A stretch of 64,000 nt of DNA from JBDWFY01 sp965275915 (GCA_965275915.1 CBDHYI010000008.1:682001-746000), one strand, 5' to 3'. Counted from the first letter of the stretch, positions 10,801 through 19,909 are shown. The notes: generated by a model not told the origin, from the letters alone. Made by a program: numbers and translations.

Positions 10801-13800
10801 GGCGAAACCGGCGAAGATGACGGCGAGACCGGAAGCGACGGCGGAGCGACAGCATACGAAGTGGATGACATGCTGCTCGGCGGTGCCGGCAACGACAAGC
10901 TGATCTCCCGTTTCGGTAACGACACCCTGGAAGGCGGCGCCGGCAACGACAAACTCATCTCCCGTTCTGATGCAGGAGAGCCTGGGGCTGCTCAGGATCC
11001 GGATTTCGAACTGGTCTATGGCGGTGAAAACAATCCCGACGATACGCTGACCGGTGGTGCGGGTAGCGACAAGTTCTTCTTCCGCCTGGACATTAATGCG
11101 AAAGTGGAAATCGCCGAAAAACATGCCGACGAAAATGGCGTGATCGACTGGATGGCGGTGGCCGGCGAGAACGGCAATGTGCACGACCACTGGGTCGACG
11201 GCATTGGCGACGACGTGATCACCGATTTTGAACAAGGCGTCGATAAGATCGTCATCAAGGGCCATACCGTCGAAGTGAAGCTTGAGCAGATCGACACCGA
11301 TGGCGACGGTGCTGCGGACTCGACCCTGATCAAGCTGAACAGCCAGCAGGGTGACAATGGCGGTGCCCACGACGAGGATCTTCTGGGCACGATCACGGTT
11401 CAGAACGCGCTTCTGACGGAAGACGATCTGAAAGTCGATGCGGGTGTCGCATACGGTGCCTTTAGGACACTCGATCAGCTTAAAGCCTATGCTGCGGCGC
11501 AGGAAGAGGGCGGTGATGAAACAGCCGTGCGTTCCAATGACCGGGCGATCCTGCGCGATAGCGAAGGGGATGACAGCCTGAGCGGAAGCGGCGCCAACGA
11601 TGTCCTGAGATCCCGGTGGGGTAATGACGACCTCAATGGTGGCGAAGGCAATGACAGGTTGGTATCCCGTTCGGATGCGGGCGAACCTGAAGCAGCTCAG
11701 GATCCTGACTTCGAATTGGTCTATGGCCCGGAGGAAGATGCCAACGACACGCTGACGGGCGGAGCGGGTTCGGACAAGTTCTACTTCCGGCTTGATATCA
11801 ACGCGAAGGTGGAAATCGCCGAAAAACACGCCAATGAAAACGGTGTGATCGACTGGATGGCGGTGGCCGGCGAGAACGGCAATGTGCACGATCACTGGGT
11901 CGATGGTATCGGAGACGACGTGATCACCGATTTTGAACAAGGCGTCGATAAGATCGTCATCAAGGGCCATACCGTCGAAGTGAAGCTTGAGCAGATCGAC
12001 ACCGACGGCGATGGTGTCGCGGACTCCACACTGATCAAGCTGAACAGTCAGCAGGGTGACAATGGCGGAGCTCATGATGAAGATCTCCTGGGCACAATCA
12101 CGGTTCAGAACGCGCTTCTGACGGAGGATGACCTGAAAGTCGATGCGGGTGTCGCGTACGGTGCCTTCCGGACGATCGATCAGCTTAAAGCCTATGCCGA
12201 AGCCAGGGCGGCGGAGAATGACGGAGCCGACGATGGCGGTGAGACCGGGGACGACGGCAACGCAGGTGACGATGGTGAAACCGGCGAAGACGACGGTGCC
12301 GGCAACGATGACGGTGGAAATGATGATGGAGAGGACGACAATGATGACGGTCTCGTCCTGTCCGACACCGACGGTGACGACGCTGTAAACGGTGGCGCCG
12401 GAAACGACGTTCTGTCCAGCCATTTCGGCAATGACACAATGAACGGCGGCGAAGGTGACGATCGGCTTGAAAGCGAATCCGATGCTGGCGAGCCGGAAAT
12501 TGCCCAGGAAAGCGATCCTGAAGACAAGTATTACGATGACGAACCGCTGCTTGATGCCGATGACGAGTTGACCGGCGGAGCGGGTTCGGACGAGTTCTAC
12601 TTCCGTCTCAACATCAATGCGACAGCTGAGATTGCAGCCAAGCATGCCGATGAGAACGGCGTCATCGACTGGATGGCGGTTGCCGGCGAGAACGATGGTG
12701 TTCACGACCATTGGGTCGACGGCATCGGCAACGATGTGATCAAGGACTTTGAACCGGGTGTGGACACGATCACGATTGAAGGTCACACGGTTGAGGCGAA
12801 GCTTGAGCAGATCGATACAACGGGTGACGGCAATGCCGACTCCACGCTGATCCGTCTGAACAGCCAGCAGGGCGACGGTGGCGGTGCGCATGATGAAGAT
12901 CTGCTCGGTACGATCCTTGTTGAAAATGCGCTTCTTGATGAAGATGACATCACCACCGACGCAGGTGTTGCCTACGGTGCCTTTGAAACGCTTGATGAGC
13001 TTCTTGCTTACCGGGATGCCAAGGAGAATGGTGCCGGTGAGGATGATGGTGAAACCGGAGACAATGGCGAAACCGGCGAAGACGACGGTGCCGGCAACGA
13101 TGACGGTGGAAATGATGATGGAGAGGACGACAATGATGACGGTCTTGTCCTGTCCGACACCGACGGTGACGACGCTGTAAACGGTGGCGCCGGAAACGAC
13201 GTTCTGTCCAGCCAGTTCGGCAATGACACAATGAACGGCGGCGAAGGTGACGATCGGCTTGAAAGCGAATCCGATGCCGGCGAGCCGGAAATTGCCCAGG
13301 AAAGCGATCCTGAAGACAAGTATTACGATGACGAACCGCTGCTTGATGCCGATGACGAGTTGACCGGCGGAGCGGGTTCGGACGAGTTCTACTTCCGTCT
13401 CAACATCAATGCGACAGCTGAGATTGCAGCCAAGCATGCCGATGAGAACGGCGTCATCGACTGGATGGCGGTTGCCGGCGAGAACGATGGTGTTCACGAC
13501 CATTGGGTCGACGGCATCGGCAACGATGTGATCAAGGACTTTGAACCGGGTGTGGACACGATCACGATTGAAGGTCACACGGTTGAGGCGAAGCTTGAGC
13601 AGATCGATACAACGGGTGACGGCAATGCCGACTCCACGCTGATCCGTCTGAACAGCCAGCAGGGCGACGGTGGCGGTGCGCATGATGAAGATCTGCTCGG
13701 TACGATCCTTGTTGAAAATGCGCTTCTTGATGAAGATGACATCACCACCGACGCAGGTGTTGCCTACGGTGCCTTTGAAACGCTTGATGAGCTTCTTGCT

Positions 13801-15630
13801 TACCGGGATGCCAAGGAGAACGGTGCCGGTGAGGATGATGGTGAAACCGGAGACGATGGCGAAACCGGCGAAGACGACGGTGCCGGCAACGATGACGGTG
13901 GAAATGATGATGGAGAGGACGACAATGATGACGGTCTTGTCCTGTCCGACACCGACGGTGACGACGCTGTAAACGGTGGCGCCGGAAACGACGTTCTGTC
14001 CAGCCAGTTCGGCAATGACACAATGAACGGCGGCGAAGGTGACGATCGGCTTGAAAGCGAATCCGATGCCGGCGAGCCGGAAATTGCCCAGGAAAGCGAT
14101 CCTGAAGACAAGTATTACGATGACGAACCGCTGCTTGATGCCGATGACGAGTTGACCGGCGGAGCGGGTTCGGACGAGTTCTACTTCCGTCTCAACATCA
14201 ATGCGACAGCTGAGATTGCAGCCAAGCATGCCGATGAGAACGGCGTCATCGACTGGATGGCGGTTGCCGGCGAGAACGATGGTGTTCACGACCATTGGGT
14301 CGACGGCATCGGCAACGATGTGATCAAGGACTTTGAACCGGGTGTGGACACGATCACGATTGAAGGTCACACGGTTGAGGCGAAGCTTGAGCAGATCGAT
14401 ACAACGGGTGACGGCAATGCCGACTCCACGCTGATCCGTCTGAACAGCCAGCAGGGCGACGGTGGCGGTGCGCATGATGAAGATCTGCTCGGTACGATCC
14501 TTGTTGAAAATGCGCTTCTTGATGAAGATGACATCACCACCGACGCAGGTGTTGCCTACGGTGCCTTTGAAACGCTTGATGAGCTTCTTGCTTACCGGGA
14601 TGCCAAGGAGAACGGTGCCGGTGAGGATGATGGTGAAACCGGAGACGATGGTGAAACCGGCGAAGACGATGGCGAAACCGGAGACGATGGTGAAACCGGC
14701 GAAGACGACGGCGAAACCGGAGACGATGGTACCCGAGAAGAAGACGATGATGATGACGGTGCGCCCGCTCCGGCAACATCGAGGTTGGAAGAACTTCTGG
14801 CTCCAAGCGTCGATATGGTGGCGGCGGCGGCGGCCACCATGGGGGATGACTATCTCCAGGGCGGTGACGCCGACGACATGACATCCGGAAGCATGGGTGA
14901 TGATCTGATGCTTGGTGCTGCCGGCAACGACATGCTGAACGGCAGTTGGGGTGATGACCGTCTTGCCGGTGAAACAGGGGACGACGATCTGAGCGGCGGC
15001 CAGGGCGACGACCTGATCGTCGGGGGCGAAGGTGACGACACGCTGAGCGGCGGTCAGGGCGATGATATCATTGTCGGCGGTCCGGGCGATGACATCATGG
15101 ATGGCGGCCAGGGCATGGATATGCTCAGCGCAGGTGCCGGAGATGACATCGCGAACGGTGGCGCCGGAGATGATCTGCTCTACACCGGCGATGGTGAAGA
15201 CATGGTCGATGGCGGCAGCGGTGACGATGTTCTGGCACTGGACGGCACAATCGATGATTACACCTTCACCGAACTCAACGGTGCCACCATTGTCACCAAC
15301 GCAGTTGGCGAGTCCGACATGGTGACGGATGTCGAGCAGTTCCACTTCCTCGGAAACGGCGAGACCTATGATGTCGATGGAGCCAATCTGACATTGTCTG
15401 CCGATCAGTCCCTGGCTGAGGAGTTGCAGGAAGACGAACTGATTGCCGAACTGCTCGGCCTTGAGGCCAGCGAGGAAAGCAGTGAAGATGACATCGACCT
15501 TGCGGACAGCTCGTCCGACGACTCTTCAGGCGGGTCAGACGGTTCGTCCGGTTTGGATGCTCCGATGGTCTGTGGCATGGGAATGATGCTGCAGTCGCTG
15601 ACGGAAAACAACGATCTCTACGGCTCCTGA
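7804..15630 (+). CDS. Giant repeat-rich RTX calcium-binding protein
   Basis: A 2608-residue acidic secreted protein with no N-terminal signal peptide, as expected for type I secretion. Tier one (residues about 25-520) is low-complexity Gly/Ser/Ala/Asp repeats of 44 residues. Tier two (about 550-2330) is seven copies of a roughly 230-270-residue module containing SDAGEP, FYFRLxINA, GVIDW, VHDHWVDGIG, GHTVE and GAHDEDxLG, joined by Asp/Glu/Gly linkers. Tier three (about 2345-2480) is classic RTX nonapeptides (GGxGDDxLxGG). The C-terminal 130 residues resemble the secretion-signal region of RTX proteins. ATG at 7804 has a GAGGA site 8 bp upstream. The exporter genes follow 129 bp downstream. Role is unknown: a surface layer, matrix or adhesion protein is plausible. 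Asp and His density suggests metal binding by the modules. Confidence 0.92.
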   Translation: MDYSNLQNNLNEELAVDDMLSGGSSGDGDTGGATAGGMGERSGAGANADGDTGATAGSGTGEGSGAGASGDGDGGATAGSGSGEGGGTSASGDGDTGGATAGGSGEGSGAGASGDGDGGATAGSGSGEGGGTSASGDGDTGGATAGGSGEGSGAGASADGDGGATAGSGSGEGGGTSASGDGDTGGATAGGSGEGSGAGASADGDGGATAGSGSGEGGGTSASGDGDTGGATAGGSGEGSGAGASSDGDGGATAGSGSGEGGGTSASGDGDTGGATAGGSGEGSGAGASADGDGGATAGSGSGEGGGTSASGDGDTGGATAGGSGEGSGAGASADGDGGATAGSGSGEGSGTSASGDGDTGGATAGGSGEGSGAGASADGDGGATAGSGSGEGSGTSASGDGDTGGATAGGSGEGSGAGASGDGDGGATAGSGSGEGSGTSASGDGDTGGATAGGSGEGSGAGASSDGDGGATVGSGSGEGSSTSASGDGDTGGATAGGSGEGSGAGASSDGDGGAATSGSGESGSGSGTDGDGSMAHSGHGGVTTVNSGNRIESRSDAGEPVPAQDPDFELIYGPEENADDTLNGTDAAEEFYFRLDINAKVEIAEKHTDSNGVIDWQGVAGENQFVHDHWVDGIGNEVITNFEQGVDTLLIEGHTVELEIEHVDNDEDGNPDSTLIKLHSQQGAGGGAHDEDQLGTILVENVLLSQDEIVTNPGAHYGAFDTIDELRAYAAEKMGEANDDPVNLTDTEGDDALTGGDAADTLSSRWGSDTMDGGAGNDMLTSRSDAGEPIAAQDPDFELIYGPEESADDTLIGGLGNDTFYFRLDINAKVEIAEKHADENGVINWHAVAGENQNVHDHWVDGIGNEVIKDFTPGRDTILIEGHTVEAEIEYVDIDGDGVNDSTLVKLHSQQGAGGGAHDEDQLGSILIENAILSQDEIPINSNAHYGAFETVDELKAYAEARAAENDGAGDDGSTGDDGETGEDDGETGGDGETGGDGETGEDDGETGSDGGATAYEVDDMLLGGAGNDKLISRFGNDTLEGGAGNDKLISRSDAGEPGAAQDPDFELVYGGENNPDDTLTGGAGSDKFFFRLDINAKVEIAEKHADENGVIDWMAVAGENGNVHDHWVDGIGDDVITDFEQGVDKIVIKGHTVEVKLEQIDTDGDGAADSTLIKLNSQQGDNGGAHDEDLLGTITVQNALLTEDDLKVDAGVAYGAFRTLDQLKAYAAAQEEGGDETAVRSNDRAILRDSEGDDSLSGSGANDVLRSRWGNDDLNGGEGNDRLVSRSDAGEPEAAQDPDFELVYGPEEDANDTLTGGAGSDKFYFRLDINAKVEIAEKHANENGVIDWMAVAGENGNVHDHWVDGIGDDVITDFEQGVDKIVIKGHTVEVKLEQIDTDGDGVADSTLIKLNSQQGDNGGAHDEDLLGTITVQNALLTEDDLKVDAGVAYGAFRTIDQLKAYAEARAAENDGADDGGETGDDGNAGDDGETGEDDGAGNDDGGNDDGEDDNDDGLVLSDTDGDDAVNGGAGNDVLSSHFGNDTMNGGEGDDRLESESDAGEPEIAQESDPEDKYYDDEPLLDADDELTGGAGSDEFYFRLNINATAEIAAKHADENGVIDWMAVAGENDGVHDHWVDGIGNDVIKDFEPGVDTITIEGHTVEAKLEQIDTTGDGNADSTLIRLNSQQGDGGGAHDEDLLGTILVENALLDEDDITTDAGVAYGAFETLDELLAYRDAKENGAGEDDGETGDNGETGEDDGAGNDDGGNDDGEDDNDDGLVLSDTDGDDAVNGGAGNDVLSSQFGNDTMNGGEGDDRLESESDAGEPEIAQESDPEDKYYDDEPLLDADDELTGGAGSDEFYFRLNINATAEIAAKHADENGVIDWMAVAGENDGVHDHWVDGIGNDVIKDFEPGVDTITIEGHTVEAKLEQIDTTGDGNADSTLIRLNSQQGDGGGAHDEDLLGTILVENALLDEDDITTDAGVAYGAFETLDELLAYRDAKENGAGEDDGETGDDGETGEDDGAGNDDGGNDDGEDDNDDGLVLSDTDGDDAVNGGAGNDVLSSQFGNDTMNGGEGDDRLESESDAGEPEIAQESDPEDKYYDDEPLLDADDELTGGAGSDEFYFRLNINATAEIAAKHADENGVIDWMAVAGENDGVHDHWVDGIGNDVIKDFEPGVDTITIEGHTVEAKLEQIDTTGDGNADSTLIRLNSQQGDGGGAHDEDLLGTILVENALLDEDDITTDAGVAYGAFETLDELLAYRDAKENGAGEDDGETGDDGETGEDDGETGDDGETGEDDGETGDDGTREEDDDDDGAPAPATSRLEELLAPSVDMVAAAAATMGDDYLQGGDADDMTSGSMGDDLMLGAAGNDMLNGSWGDDRLAGETGDDDLSGGQGDDLIVGGEGDDTLSGGQGDDIIVGGPGDDIMDGGQGMDMLSAGAGDDIANGGAGDDLLYTGDGEDMVDGGSGDDVLALDGTIDDYTFTELNGATIVTNAVGESDMVTDVEQFHFLGNGETYDVDGANLTLSADQSLAEELQEDELIAELLGLEASEESSEDDIDLADSSSDDSSGGSDGSSGLDAPMVCGMGMMLQSLTENNDLYGS
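7880..9370 (+). repeat. 132-bp tandem repeats, Gly/Ser/Ala/Asp-coding
   Basis: About eleven tandem copies of a 132-bp unit (44 codons) encode two related 22-residue halves of the type GDGDTGGATAGGSGEGSGAG and GDGDGGATAGSGSGEGGG. The period is exact; for example ACAGCCGGCG recurs at 8101 and 8233. Synonymous changes shared between distant copies point to recombination within the array. High GC and codon choice leave several other frames open across it. Confidence 0.9.
12277..14660 (+). repeat. Three near-identical 792-bp tandem repeats
   Basis: Copies five to seven of the large RTX module are about 792 bp (264 codons) each and nearly identical in DNA sequence. Homologous points such as 12878, 13670 and 14462 are exactly 792 bp apart. 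Copies one to four are clearly diverged at DNA level. The three late copies are therefore a recent expansion and should be prone to copy-number change by recombination or to assembly collapse. Confidence 0.9.
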
Positions 15631-15644
15631 TTTTTTGGGCAAAA

Positions 15645-15667
15645 CCGCCGCGCTTTTAGCGCGGCGG
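15645..15667 (+). terminator. Hairpin after the RTX gene
   Basis: A perfect 9-bp GC stem (CCGCCGCGC with GCGCGGCGG) and TTTTA loop start 15 bp after the RTX stop. No strong T-run follows, so it may be a leaky terminator or an RNA-stabilising hairpin setting the ratio of RTX substrate to the exporter genes downstream. Confidence 0.6.
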
Positions 15668-15759
15668 TCTCATTTTGGCCAGTTTCGCGGCCGAAATTTA
15701 TCGGAGCGTCTGCGTAAAAATGCTCTGTCAATCAATAACCTGACATCGGAACCCGCCGG

Positions 15760-18699
15760 ATGCCGAACCTCTCTTCCGATCAGATCCTGGAGATACTCCG
15801 GATTATCCACATTCTGGGTATCAGCATAGGGCTGGGAGGAGCGATTGTCGCGGATTTACTGGGTCTCCGATTGTTGCTCTGCGCGCGTCCCAGGCCGATC
15901 GAGGGGGCACTTCGCCAGATCCATCATACGGTGTTGATGGGTCTGGTCTTAATCTGGGCGTCCGGGTTGGCCATAGCCTATCTCAAGGTGCCGCTCGATG
16001 CGGTTCCCGACAAGGTTTACCTGAAACTGGCCGTCGTATCGCTGCTGACCCTGAACGGCTTTTTCATCGGCCGGTATCTTATTCCGCTGGCGGAAAAACG
16101 GGCCAAGCCGTTACTGGCGACATTTACGATCAGCGAGGTCTGCACCAGCGCGCTGTTCATGAGTATTTCGATCAGTTGCTGGTTTGCGGCCCTGTTCGTA
16201 TCCAAATCATCCGACCTGCAGCAGATGCCGCTGGCGACCATGTTCACGATGGCCTATTTCTTCTGGTGTGCCATTTGTATCGCCGTTCTGCTTTTCCTGT
16301 TTTCCGCAAAGCTCCTGTTAGCGTCGCTCGGCAAAAGTGGAGCACCGCTTGACCCCGACCCACGCGGCCGGCGCGGCCCGGGCTTTGCGCCCGCCGTTGC
16401 ACCGCCAGGGTTTCGCATCAACCCGATTTCGATGAACCCTTCCATGGCCGGTGTAAGTGCCTTTGCCGATAATCAGGCAAACGAAAACAATGCGCCCGCC
16501 TATGGAACCCGTGCAGGTTATGCGTCCTCTAAGCGCATACGACTTGGCACAGATAAAGCGAGCGCGTCGGCGTTCACCGGAGGCCATGCCGCCAATGACG
16601 TGCCCGCGCGCGCCGAACGACCGCGTCGTAAGAGCCTGTTTGACCGGAGTGCAGCCAATGAAACCAGGCCGCCGCGTGGACGCTTTTCACCGTCGAAGCT
16701 CAGTGGCGTTATCAACGGGCTGATGAACCGCAATCCGGCGCAGGTCGATCAGCGCGGACTGCCGCAGCAGACAGGAAACCGCCTTTGGGGAAGCGCGAAA
16801 AGAGCGGCAGCTCAAACTCGAAGCTGGAACGACCGGCAGAATGCCGAACACACGGCGCCGCCGGGCGCGTCCTTGTCGAACCAGTTGCCGGTCAGGCGTG
16901 AAGATGCGGGCGCTGTGGCTGCAAGGCAGACATCAAAGCCGCGTTCTGAAGCCGATCCGCAGGACATTGAAAGAACACGGGTTGCGCGGTCATTGTTCCG
17001 TCTGTGTCGCGGCGCGGTTGTGGGCACAATTGGCATATCGTTTGTGGTCAACATGCTGATGCTGACCGGCCCGCTTTTCATGCTGCAGATTTACGACCGG
17101 GTTCTGACCAGCGGCAGCGTACCGACTCTGATGGCCCTGATTGGTCTGGTTACCGGTCTGTTTTTCTTTATGGGCTTGCTGGAACTCATCCGATCACGCG
17201 TGATGGTGCGGCTCGGATTGCGGATTGACAGAGCGCTCAGCGGACCGGTGTTTCAAAGCATTATGAGCGTCACCAGCCGCAGCGCGGCCGCGGTCAAAAA
17301 TCGTCTGCTGCAAGATCTGACGCAAATTCGCCAATTTGTGGCGGGCCCCGGTCCGACCGCCATGTTCGACCTGCCATGGACGCCGCTTTATTTTGCGCTG
17401 ATCTTCGCGTTTCACTGGGTGCTCGGCGTCACGGCCCTCATCGGCGCGGCTATTCTTATTGCGCTTTCGCTGGTCAATGACCGCCTGTCCCGCGATCCGG
17501 TTGAAGAGGCGTCAAAACGGTCGAGCCAGGCCAACGCAATGGCCGAGGCCGGCAGGAAGAACGCCGAAGTCCTGCATTCTATGGGCATGTTCAACGTTTT
17601 CCGCGATCGCTGGCTGCAGGAGCATGGTGCGGGCATTTCCGCCTACCGCAAAGCCAGCGATATTTCAGGAACATTGACCACCATCACCAAGATCATGCGG
17701 CTGTTCCTCCAGTCCATGATTCTGGCTGTGGGTGCATATCTTGCGATCCATCAGGAAATTACACCGGGCGTCATCATCGCAACGTCGATCATAATGTCCC
17801 GTGGGTTGGCGCCTGTCGAGCAGCTGATCGGCCAGTGGAGAGGGTTGCTGGCGACCCGTCAGGGACTGGCTCGTATTCAGTCGGAACTGGCAGCAGATGC
17901 CGACACTTCCGATTTCATGACCCTGCCCGAGCCCCGTGCCTATGTGCAGGTCGAGAAAATCTTCGCGGCACCACCGGGGAGCGGTCAGCCTGTCCTCAAA
18001 GGAGTCGAGTTCTCGCTGGGGCCCGGGGATGCGGTCGCCGTTGTCGGGCAGAGCGGGGCCGGCAAGTCGACCCTTGCGCGCGTCCTGGTGGGTGTCTGGC
18101 CGATACTCAAGGGACATGTCCGGCTGGATGGCGCCGCGCTCGACCAGTGGAATCCGGAGCAACTTGGCCGCAATGTCGGCTACCTGCCTCAGGACGTGGA
18201 GCTGTTTGACGGGTCGATTGCCGAGAACATTGCCCGGTTCGAAGGAAATGCAGATCCCGGTGCGATTGTTGCTGCGGCCCGGAAGGCACAGGTGCATGAG
18301 CTGATCCTGCAACTGCCGGACGGCTACGGAACCCGCGTGGGTGAGGGCGGAGCAACTCTTTCCGGAGGTCAAAGACAACGGATCGGTCTGGCCCGGGCCC
18401 TCTACGGCAAGCCGGCACTTGTGGTTCTGGACGAGCCGAATTCGAACCTTGACACGGAAGGTGAACGGGCACTTGGGGAAGCGATCGGAACCCTGCGCGA
18501 GGAAGGCAGCGCCGTCATCGTGATGGCTCATCGTTCCAATATCATCAATTTTGTCAATCTCGTGCTGGTCATTAAAGACGGCCGCGTTGTCACATTCGGT
18601 GATAAGGACGACGTTCTGGGCCGCCGCAGCAGGGCGGCCGCCGGCAAAAAACTGAGGAAAGCAAATGTCCAGGCAGTTGCCCACAACCCAACTGAGTAG
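15760..18699 (+). CDS. Type I secretion ABC exporter with extra N-terminal membrane domain
   Basis: A 979-residue inner membrane permease/ATPase of the PrtD/AprD type. Residues about 410-690 form the transporter membrane domain (MLTGPLFMLQIYDRVLTSGS is typical of the family). The ATPase follows, with Walker A GQSGAGKST near 762, signature LSGGQRQR near 867, Walker B LVVLDEP near 888 and the switch His in MAHRSN. No C39 peptidase is present. Unusually, residues 1-190 form a separate five-helix membrane domain with histidines in or next to helices (His17, His55, His56). A 200-residue Arg/Pro/Ala-rich, probably disordered linker joins it to the transporter; family members usually have about 560-720 residues. 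The HlyD gene overlaps its 3' end, so both are co-translated. Confidence 0.9.
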   Translation: MPNLSSDQILEILRIIHILGISIGLGGAIVADLLGLRLLLCARPRPIEGALRQIHHTVLMGLVLIWASGLAIAYLKVPLDAVPDKVYLKLAVVSLLTLNGFFIGRYLIPLAEKRAKPLLATFTISEVCTSALFMSISISCWFAALFVSKSSDLQQMPLATMFTMAYFFWCAICIAVLLFLFSAKLLLASLGKSGAPLDPDPRGRRGPGFAPAVAPPGFRINPISMNPSMAGVSAFADNQANENNAPAYGTRAGYASSKRIRLGTDKASASAFTGGHAANDVPARAERPRRKSLFDRSAANETRPPRGRFSPSKLSGVINGLMNRNPAQVDQRGLPQQTGNRLWGSAKRAAAQTRSWNDRQNAEHTAPPGASLSNQLPVRREDAGAVAARQTSKPRSEADPQDIERTRVARSLFRLCRGAVVGTIGISFVVNMLMLTGPLFMLQIYDRVLTSGSVPTLMALIGLVTGLFFFMGLLELIRSRVMVRLGLRIDRALSGPVFQSIMSVTSRSAAAVKNRLLQDLTQIRQFVAGPGPTAMFDLPWTPLYFALIFAFHWVLGVTALIGAAILIALSLVNDRLSRDPVEEASKRSSQANAMAEAGRKNAEVLHSMGMFNVFRDRWLQEHGAGISAYRKASDISGTLTTITKIMRLFLQSMILAVGAYLAIHQEITPGVIIATSIIMSRGLAPVEQLIGQWRGLLATRQGLARIQSELAADADTSDFMTLPEPRAYVQVEKIFAAPPGSGQPVLKGVEFSLGPGDAVAVVGQSGAGKSTLARVLVGVWPILKGHVRLDGAALDQWNPEQLGRNVGYLPQDVELFDGSIAENIARFEGNADPGAIVAAARKAQVHELILQLPDGYGTRVGEGGATLSGGQRQRIGLARALYGKPALVVLDEPNSNLDTEGERALGEAIGTLREEGSAVIVMAHRSNIINFVNLVLVIKDGRVVTFGDKDDVLGRRSRAAAGKKLRKANVQAVAHNPTE

Positions 18700-19648
18700 C
18701 GTGCCTGAAATCGAGGGGTGGGACGCAGATCAAAGCATTGGCCGGTATATGCGGTTTGCGGTCGTAACGATCGGGATCCTGCTTGTCGGATTTGGCGGCT
18801 GGGCCGCTTTTGCCTCCATCAGCGGCGCGGTGATTGCGCCGGGCAATGTTGCTGTTCTGCAGAACAGCAAATCCATTCAGCACCTGCAGGGGGGAATTGT
18901 CGCTGAGATCCTGATTCAGGATGGCGACGTTGTGTCGGCGGGCGATCTCCTGATCCAGTTGGATTCAGGACAGTTGCGGGAACAGATCGTCGGTCTTTCC
19001 GCCGCGGCCAAGTCCAAGTCCGAACAATTGGCACTGGTGCAGGAGGAACTTGACGGACTTCAGCAGCTTTTTGACAAAGGCCTCGTCCCCAAGACCCGGA
19101 TATCCGCGCTTCAGCGGGAAGCCGCAAAACTGAAGGGCGAGCGCGACGGCCTGATTTCGGATGCCGCCCGGATCAACACGGAACTGGAACGCCTTCAGAT
19201 CACAGCTCCGGTGGACGGCTTCATCCATAACCTGTCGGTTCATACGGTTGGCGGCGTGGTGCAGGCCGGTGCGGATCTCATGCAGATTGTGCCGGCCAAT
19301 GCGAAACTGATGGTCGAAGCAAAGGTCGATCCGCGGGATATCGACCAGATCCACAACGGGCAGGACGCGACAGTCCGTTTCAGCAGTTTCAACTCGCGAA
19401 CGACGCCTGAGCTCAAAGGGATCGTCAATCAGGTGTCCGCCGATCTCGCCACGGATGAACAGACGGGCCTGCGCTATTACATCGTCCGTATCAATCTGTC
19501 CGAGGAAGAGCGGAAAAAGCTCGACGGGCGCGAAATTCTGCCCGGTATGCCCGCCGATGCGTTCATACAGACCGAGGCGCGATCCGCCCTGAGCTATCTT
19601 GTTCAGCCGCTCACGGATCAGGTTGCAAGAGCCTTCCGCGAAGAGTGA
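18665..19648 (+). CDS. HlyD-family type I secretion membrane fusion protein
   Basis: A 327-residue periplasmic adaptor linking the ABC exporter to TolC. There is one N-terminal membrane helix (FAVVTIGILLVGFGGWAAFA, about residues 34-54), then the biotinyl-lipoyl half-motif IQHLQGGIVAEI with DGDVVSAGD, and a helical hairpin of only about 80 residues. The second lipoyl half is ITAPVDGFIHNLSVHTVGG, followed by beta-barrel domains (DPRDIDQIHNGQ, ILPGMPADAFI). Typical HlyD/PrtE proteins are about 430-480 residues with a much longer coiled coil, so this one has a shortened hairpin. The ATG lies inside the end of the ABC gene (35-bp overlap), indicating translational coupling. Confidence 0.9.
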   Translation: MSRQLPTTQLSSVPEIEGWDADQSIGRYMRFAVVTIGILLVGFGGWAAFASISGAVIAPGNVAVLQNSKSIQHLQGGIVAEILIQDGDVVSAGDLLIQLDSGQLREQIVGLSAAAKSKSEQLALVQEELDGLQQLFDKGLVPKTRISALQREAAKLKGERDGLISDAARINTELERLQITAPVDGFIHNLSVHTVGGVVQAGADLMQIVPANAKLMVEAKVDPRDIDQIHNGQDATVRFSSFNSRTTPELKGIVNQVSADLATDEQTGLRYYIVRINLSEEERKKLDGREILPGMPADAFIQTEARSALSYLVQPLTDQVARAFREE

Positions 19649-19786
19649 TCTGTCCGCAGTTTCGGCTGAAGCGGGACCGTTGCGTGGCCGTCAGCGGCCG
19701 ATGCAGTGTGTTGTCTGAACCATTTCGATGAATAACACATCCGAACAAGGTTGCCGACAGCCGGTCTCGCCGCTATAAGGGCAACC

Positions 19787-19909
19787 ATGTTGGATATGAC
19801 AAAAAGCGCAGAAGCGAATGCCGTCTCCGGATGCCGTCCGGCGACAGAGCACCTTCGTGCGCAGTCCAACCTTCTTCTCGGCCTTAGCGGCGACTGCCGG
19901 GCTCGTTAA
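19787..19909 (+). CDS. Possible leucine-rich leader peptide of leuA
   Basis: A 40-codon open frame beginning MLDMTK lies in the 337-bp gap before leuA. Near its end it has four leucine codons in a span of five (CTT CTT CTC GGC CTT). The stop codon at 19907-19909 overlaps the first bases of a stem-loop. This arrangement is what ribosome-mediated leucine attenuation uses. However, no strong ribosome binding site precedes the ATG, and the frame could be chance. Confidence 0.3.
   Translation: MLDMTKSAEANAVSGCRPATEHLRAQSNLLLGLSGDCRAR

Noticed and set aside
10513..15345. A 1610-codon open frame on the minus strand opposite the large RTX gene
   Set aside because: It is a shadow of the repeat-rich coding frame. 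Each repeat reproduces the same antisense translation, there is no ribosome site and no secretion or domain pattern, while the plus frame has clear RTX and module motifs.
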